64,000 bases of DNA from Pleurotus ostreatus/Saccharomyces cerevisiae fusant (lineage: Eukaryota; Opisthokonta). The stretch spans positions 104,369 through 168,368 of the forward strand of contig JAMQCK010000025.1 of the NCBI GenBank assembly GCA_024196135.1, in the 5' to 3' direction. Within the stretch, counting starts at the first letter, position 1. Each line of letters starts with the position of its first letter. The notes below the pieces were generated by a model that saw only the letters and a program-made list of their open reading frames with translations, searched no databases and was not told the DNA's origin. A program made the position numbers and the translations under genes. Shown piece after piece: positions 56,005 through 64,000 of the stretch.

Positions 56005-57706
56005 TCAAAACAACAAACTGGCCGCTACATCGACATTCCCGCCTGCAGCGTCCAGCGTGCTTATTGCGACCTCCCTGCTGACACCCAAATCCATGAGCGT
56101 CTGAATGTCGCGCTCGGAGAAGGAGCGCTGCGAAGGCTGCTGCTGCTGCTGAGGGCGTTGTGCGGGAACTGGTGTTGACCGAGGGGGTGCGCCGAGTGTG
56201 TGTCCGCCTCCAGGGAATTGTGAAGGTGGGGGAGCTGGAGCAGAGGAAGGGCCAGCTGCTGTGAAAGTAAGGTCAGACGAAGAGCGTTGCTGGAAGATAT
56301 GGCGGCTTACCGCCCGATGCGGCCGCCTCATGTTGTCTCCTGCCCTGGTAGGAGTCGCGGGCTTTTTCGGGGAGTTCGTGCTCTGAGAGGAAGGGTATTT
56401 CGCGGCCTTGTATACGAAGCACGTTCTTTTCGAGGTCTATACATGCGCGATGGCCCTTGAGCATGTCGAGACCCAGCAGCAGGTCAACGTCTTGGCCCTG
56501 TATACGTGCATCAGATACTTTCTACGTGAGTATGCGGGAACTACGAACTTCCATAATCGTGAACGCGCACGGTAAGTGCAAGTCAGCGACTTTGAGTTGG
56601 GCCGTGTGTACACGTCCGAGAATTTTTGCAGTACCAACGCCGACAGCAAGGCCGGCGAATCGACGATCTATGAGCCTCATGATACTGAGGGGGGTGACTG
56701 TGAGTATGTGTTCGGGGAAGCCCTGCTCTGACTTACTTGCACTTCTCCGCACATTCTGGTGTCACTGTGGACATACAGACGATCAGCTCTACCCATCCTA
56801 ATCATGCATAGATGGCTTACTGATCGTCTGCTGGGCGCCACTATCCACAAACGCCTTCACCGGGTGACCATTGACCTCCGTGTCGATGCTGCACACAGGT
56901 CCCCCATCAGCTATCATCTTCCTCAGACCCACGCGACCAGATACTCACTAAAGCATCATCACCCGCCCAAAGCTCTCCGGCGAGTACTCAAGCGCGTGCT
57001 CCATGTTCTCGAGCACCGCCTGCTGCCGGATCGCCTCCTCGATCTTGCGCTGCGCCTCGACGTCGAACGGGTCCGCGTTCAGGTGCTCGATCTCGCGCTG
57101 GCGGTTGAGCTCGGCGCCGTACTGGCGCTCGCGCGTCTGCCGCAGGAGCTCGGCGAAGCGCGCGGGATCGTGCTGCGCGGCGTTTGCGAGGTCGGGTTGG
57201 CTCTGGGTGGGTAGAGGTATTGGTAAGGAAGGCATAATGACGGGGCGGAGGAAGGACGCACGTCGCGTAGCTGTTGCATGAGCACTGGGTCGCCGAGGAG
57301 CTGTAGGCGCATCATCTCGGCGTCCTGGGGGATCTGTCTGGATGATGGGCGCGTCGTCAGAAAGGGCATGAGCTGGCGATCAAGACCACATACGCGCCAC
57401 CACCGGTCTGCGTTTGGACCTTCCTCTGCAGCATGAGCATCGCGTTCTGCTCTGGGATGCCCGCCTGCCGCATCGTCGCCTTCGGATTGTCCAGCGCACG
57501 ACCATCGAACGAAATAGCCTGCTCTGCCACGGGTATGCCAGACTAAATCACGAAAGACCATCCTTGTCAGCCTTCCTGCCCACGCCCACCCAGCCCACCC
57601 CACGCACCTCGGCCTCCAGTAGCGCCATCACGTTCTCCAGCTCCATATTCGGGTCGATCTCAACGACGAACGACTGCCCGAGCTCCGTCACGAACGTCAG
57701 CTCCAT
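56005..57706 (-). CDS. DDI1: Ddi1-type ubiquitin-directed aspartyl protease
   Basis: Nine exons (57706-57608, 57542-57394, 57337-57262, 57202-56949, 56888-56821, 56764-56737, 56684-56549, 56497-56311, 56258-56005) give 416 residues, the usual size for the family. An N-terminal ubiquitin-like domain ([34 protein letters not shown]) is followed by the helical domain ([40 protein letters not shown]). The retroviral-type protease fold comes next, with [20 protein letters not shown] and the second signature [21 protein letters not shown] Pro/Gln linker leads to a C-terminal UBA domain ([20 protein letters not shown]). The catalytic Asp is in FVDSGAQQT. Ddi1 binds ubiquitylated substrates and the proteasome and cleaves long ubiquitylated chains or proteins. 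The second junction can be spliced in two in-frame ways; I used GTATGT with the acceptor before 57337. Confidence 0.95.
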
Positions 57707-58301
57707 CGCGCGTTCAGGATGCGGTCAATGGTGGTAGGAAGCAAGAGAAAATCGGCGCGAGGATAGATAGCCTTTGTGTTGATGGTAATAGATGAGCAGG
57801 TGTGTAAAGCGCCCGATCGAGATTGAGTTCAGGTGAGTGATGTCAGTGCCAACAAGCTGCAGCAGACAAGGTGGGCAGGCGGTGTACGTTGATGAACGAG
57901 CGAGGGTGCCTTATATATACAAGCCATTATATTGCGCGGCCCCCTTAGTGTGGCTAGTAATACAGAACGTGCTAGAAGAGGTACGCGCGGTATGTGTACG
58001 CGTACGCTACGCGCGTCTCGGTTATGCGTCAGCAGCGAGATACGTGGCCTCCTTTCCCTCAGGAGCCAGCACTGCGTAGCAACTCTATTGCGGTATGCCA
58101 CTGCGTGGACCGAAGCGGCTGCGAGCGACGCCAAAAGCAGAGCTGCGCCGGGGGTGTCAGTAGACGGATGAGTCAAGCGCGCAGGAGGACGTACAACCGC
58201 GATGAGTGGCCTCCAGCTCTGGTATTCGCCATGGCGCTTTCGAGCGCCGACGTCGACAAGTCTGATGAAGGGTCAGTCACAGCCTACGACATATCAGTCC
58301 T
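57707..58301. other. Intergenic region with TATA-like element upstream of DDI1
   Basis: About 600 bases hold the DDI1 promoter and the ATG29 3' end. A TATATATA run near 57911-57918 reads as a TATA box on either strand, about 205 bases upstream of the DDI1 start. No supported ORF. Confidence 0.45.
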
Positions 58302-59451
58302 CTACTGACCACTGAGATCGCTAAAGCTAGACGCTGTCGACCCGTCCTTGCTGCTCGTCTCGCTCAGGCTCGGTGCTACCGACATCGGCCTATATCGCTG
58401 CGTCGCATGTCGCGGTGATACCGCAGGCGAGTTCGCAGACGACTTTGTCGGTGACATATGTCGACTCGCCGGTTGTGACCTCGCCAACGGACTGGGGATA
58501 TCAGGTATAGACCCCGACCCCTGTCCTGAGCCTGCGCTCGAGAGGCTCTGACTAGTACTCCCCGACCTCGTCGACACAGGCTCAGGAAAGCGCCCTCGCA
58601 AGCTCGCATCTTGCAACAGAGGTGGCGGGGGCGGCCGCGGCCGGACCAGCGGCGCGCGCACCAAACCGAGCGGCTCGTTGGTCATCATGCGCGTCAAGTC
58701 CTCGAGCTTGCGGTCCAGCGCCTCTTGCTCTTCACGACTGCGGTCCGCTTCGTCCTCGCGCTCTGCAGAATCGTCTGAGTCCGAGTTGGAACCATCGGAA
58801 TGGGGTGAGACGGGCGCTGGGGAAGCGAAGGAGCGCCGGGGCAGCGGCGCAGTGGCGGGTGTCGAGGGCTTCTGGATGGTGAGGGTTGACGAAGACATAG
58901 CACTGCGTGGTGTGGGGGAGTTATGGCCGAGGGAGTTCAGGCGCGCGCGCACGTTCGGTTGAATGGATAGACGGGAGGACGAGAGACCGAGCCGATCTGC
59001 AGCGCGGCTAATGGCCGTTGGAGGAGCGGAGTGGGGTAGCTCAGGCGAGGCATTCGGCGATAAAGAGCTCAGTGCGCCTTGAAGGTCTTGCAGGCCCTTG
59101 AGTTCTTCTTGAAACCGAGCATGAACGCGATAGAGCAGGTATGGGAGGGGCACATCGAGGCGCGCCGCGAGGGCTTTATCTGAGCGGCGTCAGTCGTGGT
59201 AGACGCGAGGAAGGAAGCGCGTTACAGTCTGTCGCTCTCGCATCGCGTGATCTTGACTGCTCGATGGCTTTCCATAGGATGTCTGCCTTCTCGGCGGTCC
59301 ATACGACCTATGTATTCGCATTAGACGCGGTGCGACGAAGTCTGTGGCTACGGAGTTCACGCACGTTCGGGGGGTCCTCAAGCGGTACGTCCGGCCTATT
59401 CCACGGTAGCCGTACCACTACTCGAACCTTGGGTTGCGATTCGGCTGACAT
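58302..59451 (-). CDS. ATG29: Autophagy-related protein 29 (Atg29)
   Basis: Three exons (59451-59365, 59307-59226, 59179-58302) give 348 residues. The conserved N-terminal domain reads KVRVVVRLPWNRPDVPLEDP, VVWTAEKADILWKAIEQSRS and LAARLDVPLPYLLYRVHARF then QEELKGLQDLQGAL, typical of fungal Atg29. Atg29 forms the Atg17-Atg31-Atg29 scaffold that organises the pre-autophagosomal structure. The rest is Ser/Pro-rich and disordered. It has a charged coiled-coil segment (REEQEALDRKLEDLTRMMTN) and many SP sites, consistent with the known phosphorylation control of the Atg29 C-terminus. The family's usual Trp before LAA is Tyr in this model (ATDYKALAAR), which follows from the splice choice at 59226. 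The gene is divergent from YIH1. Confidence 0.93.
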
Positions 59452-59721
59452 GGTGGGTGAAGAGGGTCAAGATAGGGCGACGCTTAAGAGGGTGGCGCGA
59501 AGCAAGACGCGCTGTCCAAGCGCCCATCTCATCCGTCCCAGAATGGCAGTATCTGTATTTCACCCATTATTCCTTTGTTTCCCTCCCTCATCGCGATCAC
59601 GAGGAGCGCCTCACACGACTACATCTTACTCTCCTTCCTCGAGGGATAAACCATCGTTGCTGCACGCTAGCTGTCTCTCTAGAGTCTTGCATTTTACGCG
59701 AAACCAATCATCGCACACCCG
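59452..59721. promoter_or_regulatory. Shared upstream region of ATG29 and YIH1
   Basis: The two start codons are 270 bases apart and diverge. Both gene products belong to starvation responses, but no specific operator could be recognised. Confidence 0.4.
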
Positions 59722-61033
59722 ATGGACGCTCTGATCGCCCAGAACGAGGAGGTTGCCTCCGAAGTGGAGGGTGAGGGCGGCAGCACTTCGACGGCGTAGA
59801 TTGCTATAATGATATCCGCCTACGCAAGTCCTCAAGTCCATCTACGGCGACGAATGCATCAAGCCGTGGACAGGCGAGGGCGCTGCCGCCAGCACATCAA
59901 GCGCGATCGACGGGGGGAAGACCATTCGGTACCAAGTCACGCTCCCGCTGTTGGCTCCTCATGAGGATGTCACTGTAGACTTGCTTGTCTCGCTGCCTCC
60001 TGATTATCCGGAGATATCGCCACCGCAGCTGCAGTTGTTGTCGAGGTATATCGGTGCGTCTAGTCCTTGCCCGCTACGTACTTCCAAATAACCTAATTCT
60101 TCGATCCAGGACCTTTCAAGGCTGACTCTGATTTGTTCGGTCGCATCCTCCGCACCTATATATCCGTGTCAGGCGTCGACTTCATACACGGCCTCGTCTG
60201 CGTCTTCGACGGCGTCCAACACATCCTCGAGCATCTCACGCAATGGTACGAAGAGCACCTCAGCGCGGAGAAAGCAGGCGATCTTCAGCGTGAACTTGAG
60301 AAGGAGGCCCACGCCGAGCAAGTTCATGCTGCCGAGCAGAATGACGCGTCGCGACATGCACCACGAGTCGTCGTCCCAAGAGAACCACCTCCCCCTCTAC
60401 CAGAAGGCACCGAGATCTTCGAAGCCGAGCCGATTGTGGACCGGAAAAGCGTGTTCATCGGCAGAGCCGTGCGCATCACACATCCCTCTCAAGTGCGTTT
60501 TTCACACTGCAGGGGGTTCGGTGAAGCTAATCATTGGACGTGCGCCAGGTCCCCGTCATCATAGCTAACCTACTAGAGGATCGAAAAACAGCGAGAGCTG
60601 CACACCCTACTATTCATGCTTGGCGATGTCAAGTGGGCACCGTGCTGCATCAAGGTAACCTCATTCTTACACAGGCTTCTGGCATTGCTGATTGTCGGCT
60701 CTCCAGACAATGATGATGACGGGGAAACTGCAGCAGGGGGGCGCTTGGTGAGCTACACAGTTCCTTCATTATGCGCTTCGGGCTTACACGAACCAGGCGC
60801 ACTTGCTCCAGATCATGGAGATCAATAACGTCCTTGTCGTTGTCACTAGGTACGCCATGGCAGACCTCCCAGCAGAAAAATGCTCATGGGAATGCATCAG
60901 ATTCTTCGGAGGCATCCATCTAGGACCAGATAGGTTCAAGCATATCAACCAGGCAGCACGCGATGCGTTGGAGGGTGGCGGCTTCCTTGACGAGCCTGGA
61001 GCTAGAAAGCATACAGGGCGGAAAAAGAAATAG
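59722..61033 (+). CDS. YIH1: Yih1/IMPACT family regulator of Gcn1-Gcn2
   Basis: Seven exons (59722-59770, 59829-60053, 60110-60492, 60549-60654, 60707-60747, 60797-60849, 60901-61033) give 329 residues. An RWD domain occupies the first 130 residues (EVLKSIYGDECIKPW, YQVTLPLLAPHEDVTVDLLV, SLPPDYPEISPPQLQLLSRY, GRILRTYIS). A charged linker leads to the UPF0029/IMPACT ancient domain: KSVFIGRAVRITHPSQVPVI, ATHAW-type TIHAWRCQVGTVLHQDNDDD, GETAAGGRLAHLLQIMEINN, VLVVVTRFFGGIHLGPDRFK and HINQAARDAL. The protein competes with Gcn2 for Gcn1 and so dampens the amino-acid starvation response. The 41-base exon 5 is short but in phase and needed for the DDDGE-GGR motif. The protein ends in a basic tail (KHTGRKKK). 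The hAT element begins about 170 bases downstream. Confidence 0.94.
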
Positions 61034-61201
61034 ATTTATACATCTCGGATAATCCACTATATCCCGCGCTTCAGCTCCTACTCATCGTCGACCTAAGAGG
61101 GTTGAAGTTGAACTCCTTATCTTGTGGGTCCAGTCGAACACGGTCACGTTCTGCCCTTCCCGGCTCGCCGTCGGCATGAGGTCATGGGTAGATCACTACT
61201 C

Positions 61202-64000
61202 TAGTGTTGCCGACGATCCGGCTTGGAGTCGAGTCGAGTTGAAAAAGGACAGAAAATGCGAACGATCCGAGTCGAGCGAAATCGAGTTAACTCGATCCCC
61301 TTCCATCAATTTCCACGGAATTTGCCGGTAGGCGCCGCCTGGCCAAGAAGTTCAACAATCACGTGAGCAAAGTGTCCAGCGGTGGACACCACGCCAGAAC
61401 TGCCTGCGCAGGCCGCGCGAAGAGGGAATAATGGTATTATATGCCAGATATCTCGATATCTGATGTATCTACAGCGTGAGGATCATAATCTACCTCCTCT
61501 ATGTCCTCTGAGGCGGCTTGCTCTTCCGTGCTCGACTTGGGCTGCGACTCAGACTCGGCGGGTCGCGCGTCCTCCTCGGGCAACCGCGCGCACTCGTCCT
61601 CTGTAGCGTTGCGTACGTGGTGCAGAAACGCGTCGCCCAGATTCTCCTCATGCAGCCTGAACTTGAGAATTTGGAGAGTTTCCATGAATCGTGGGTCAAG
61701 CTTTGAGCGACGGTCTGCATCAGTCACCTTGCTCGAGGAAAAAACGCGCTCGCAGGGAACGGCGGAAGCTTGCATGGGCATAATGTCCAGAGCAACCCTA
61801 TACAAGTCTGGAAAGTGGCCTTGACGCGACTAAAGACATGTTAAAAGGGCGGATCAAGGAGGATGTTGAGGACATACCTGCCAGAAGCGAACGAGATCGA
61901 AGTCGACTGCATCAGGGTCGTCGTCCTGGAGGGGCGGATCGGATTCCCACTTCTGGAGCTGCGCTTCAACCTCGCGCTCGTCTTCCTGCTCCCATCGCTT
62001 TTGCGCGTCTTCATCCGACTCAAGAAGTGAGCGGTCGTGGGAGTCAGATCGTGACATTGCTGAGGCATCTGCCCCTGCGTCGAGCGCGGATGCGGCCTTC
62101 CGAACACGTCGCACTTTGGTGTAGGACTTCAAACGCGACATTCCCGCTGTGAGCGCTTGCGCAGGGGCCGAAGCGTGCGCCTGAAGGGGGCGGGAAGAGG
62201 ACGAAGAAGCGCTGCCAGTCGCGCGTGCCGCCTTACGGTGCTTTAACATCTACGGTACAAGATTAGACCGCCTTCGGAAGCCGGATAGTATGAGCGTGGA
62301 CGTACCGCACTACGAAGCGCCTCACGATATTCAGAAACCTTCTCCGGGGCGTGCTTCATGAGCCACGAGAACTTGATGCACGGATTGATGACTGAAAATC
62401 GAGATCAGTGAGAAAAAAATCAAAGCAGAGGACGAAGACGTACTCATAGCGAGCGCATACGCCTGGTTCTCCTTCGCCTTGTCCATGTATTCTTCAAGCT
62501 TGTCTATTGCTGCTTGAACACCGTGCTTGATCTTCGGACAGTCCTCCTGAATTTCCTTGAGCGACTGGATGAGAGTCGCATAAATCGGCAGGACGTGGCA
62601 AAGGGTGGGAGTGCGCTGGCCAGACACAAGCTCCTGGGCGAGATGCATGGCGCCGAGGAAGGTTCGGACGTCCTCTAGGGCCTCTAACTGCTTTTCGGAC
62701 AGCATGAGGTCGCCGAGCTCCTTCTGAAGTAATGTCTCTGAAGCTAAGAGTTTGCAGATCGGCTGTAGAGCGTCAAGTTCAGCATAAAGACAAGGAGGTT
62801 CTTATGAGATCAATCTCACCTGCCATAGAACGAGAAATCTGTCAATCATGAGGAAGTAAGAGGACCAGCGCGTATCGACAGCGCGCAGAAGCGTCAGAAC
62901 GTTGATGGGCTCAAACTCGCCTTTCTCATTCAGCCATTCCTTCGCCTCGTTGCCATTCTCGATGACATTCTCCAGTGCCTCACGACGCTGTCCCGAGCTA
63001 CGCAGGGCATGGACTATCTCTTGAACAGCGTCGATTAGGTCGCTCTCGAGCGCCTCCTTGTATTCCGGATCGCTGAGAAGCTCCAGAGAGACGCCAGGAG
63101 GTAGTAGGCCTCGCGCCTCCAGGTCACGGAGAAGCTTGAGGTCGAGGTCTTCGGGGCCGTTGGGATCGATTTTGAAGTCTTTCGGGAGTGGAAGCTTGAA
63201 GCCGAGCGCTTTGAGGCAAGCTTTGACGGCAATATTGACGACATGCGGGAAACAACTGTTGGTCATGCTTCAGAATCTATCGCCTGAAGGCGCCAGTGGC
63301 GACGTGGAGACAAATAAATACATACCGTATGCGATTTCCTTCGACGGTGACGTGGTATCCCATAATGCGCAACTCCTTTGCGATGTTCTCCATGCCAGTA
63401 TCATTGCTCGATGCGTTGTCCATTGTCAGCTCGCTGAACTGTGAGACTGGGATAAGCACACCATAAGTCGCGTAAGGAGAAGGCAAGCATACCATGTGCA
63501 CCGCACCAATCTGTTTCAACACGTCAACAAAAGTTGCCGCAATTTTCTGGCCGTCGTGACGACCAGTAATGTGGCGGAATCCAACAAGCGCGCTGCGCAT
63601 CGTGTCGTTCCCTTTGTCCCGAATCATGTAGTGTGCCGTTATAGCCATAAATCCCTTCATGTCCTTTCGTGACCAGATGTCTGCGGTCAGGGATATGCGA
63701 CCCGTCGCTTTCTAGAAATTTATCAGAATGAAGTTCCTGCCGGACAACACTGCAAAGCGTACCTTGATTTCCTCGAGTAGTCCATCCCATTTCTGGCGGA
63801 AGCGCTCAAGGATCATATCCGCCAGCTTCGTGCGATGCAGAATGTCATGCTCCCGAATATTTCCTAGGCCAAGGAAGGCGAGTAGTCGGCGCAAATATGG
63901 CGACTCGACGATATTCAGCGACTGCAAAAGATAAATCAGCCGAGATGAATGAGAAAAGGCTTCATACACTCACCATATCATCGTGCACTACCCAATCAAC
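61202..64000 (-). mobile_element. hAT-family DNA transposon, one end inside the window
   Basis: The apparent element end is at 61202, where TAGTGTTGCCGACGATCCGG resembles hAT terminal inverted repeats that start (C/T)A(A/G)NG. Just inside, GAGTCGAG-type motifs repeat several times (61225-61300), as in the subterminal transposase-binding regions of hAT elements. The transposase gene fills the rest, on the minus strand. The flanking 8 bases at 61194-61201 would be the target duplication. The other end lies beyond 64000, so neither the duplication nor the partner repeat can be confirmed. Confidence 0.75.
61437..64000 (-). CDS. hAT transposase, 5' end beyond the window
   Basis: Nine exon pieces (64000-63974, 63921-63763, 63711-63493, 63438-63326, 63255-62820, 62762-62444, 62391-62306, 62249-61878, 61829-61437) join in phase to about 707 residues with no frameshift or internal stop. 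Conserved parts in order are ESPYLRRLLAFLGLGN, KATGRISLTADIWSRKDMKG with the first catalytic Asp region, FSELTMDNASSNDTGMENIA with the second Asp, CFPHVVNIAVKACLKAL, LRAVDTRWSSYFLMIDRFL with the RW motif, and the C-terminal dimerisation region MPMQASAVPCERVFSSSKVT. The N-terminal BED zinc finger, if present, lies outside the window. Intact splicing across eight introns suggests a young or recently active copy, or a domesticated gene. The acidic C-terminus after the dimerisation domain is long. Confidence 0.88.

Noticed and set aside
9854..61033. A secondary-metabolite or other functional gene cluster
   Set aside because: No polyketide synthase, peptide synthetase, terpene cyclase or P450 genes are present; the genes are unrelated housekeeping functions.

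Overview
The window is nuclear DNA of a filamentous basidiomycete. Genes are dense and carry many short introns (mostly 45-70 bases, GT-AG). Several families are fungal (SIN Cdc14, Atg29, Scw1/Whi3). An AA14-type copper oxygenase on the minus strand points to a wood-decay agaricomycete, most likely of the polypore group. That placement is inference from gene content, not a match to a named genome.

Layout. 0.5-8.8 kb: a long low-complexity protein of unknown function (minus) and a two-RRM Scw1/Whi3-like RNA-binding protein (plus). 9.9-16.5 kb: a multi-pass membrane protein with a basophilic-kinase-site tail, a Gtr2/RagC-D GTPase and the complex I assembly factor NDUFAF5. 17-23 kb: an AA14-like secreted LPMO, an acyl-protein thioesterase and the tRNA methyltransferase Trm10. 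22.9-25.4 kb is gene-poor and holds a 353-base element with perfect 29-base terminal inverted repeats. 25.4-29.5 kb: two proteins I do not recognise. 30-39 kb: a PIN-like carrier, the PP4 regulatory subunit Psy2/SMEK, Tom20 and a SET-domain protein. 39.5-46.5 kb is poorer: an LRR-like protein, a decayed A-B-A-A-B tandem duplication and a Cys-rich orphan. 46.5-61 kb: aldo-keto reductase, small Pro/Tyr-rich protein, FAH-family hydrolase, SIN Cdc14, Coa3, Ddi1, Atg29 and Yih1/IMPACT. 61.2 kb to the end: the 3' part of a hAT transposon with an apparently intact, multi-intron transposase running off the window.

The housekeeping genes do not form a biosynthetic cluster. Mitochondrial functions recur (NDUFAF5, Tom20, Coa3), as do nutrient and stress signalling (Gtr2 for TORC1, Yih1 for Gcn2, Atg29 for autophagy, Psy2 for PP4), but this looks like ordinary gene order. 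Four head-to-head pairs share short intergenic regions: thioesterase/TRM10, PSY2/TOM20, FAH/CDC14 and ATG29/YIH1.

All exon boundaries were worked out by hand from splice signals, reading phase and family knowledge. No alignment or transcript data were used. Start codons are uncertain for the RRM protein, the thioesterase, the aldo-keto reductase and the LRR-like gene, and one splice junction of the AA14 gene is unresolved. No tRNA, rRNA or CRISPR array was seen.
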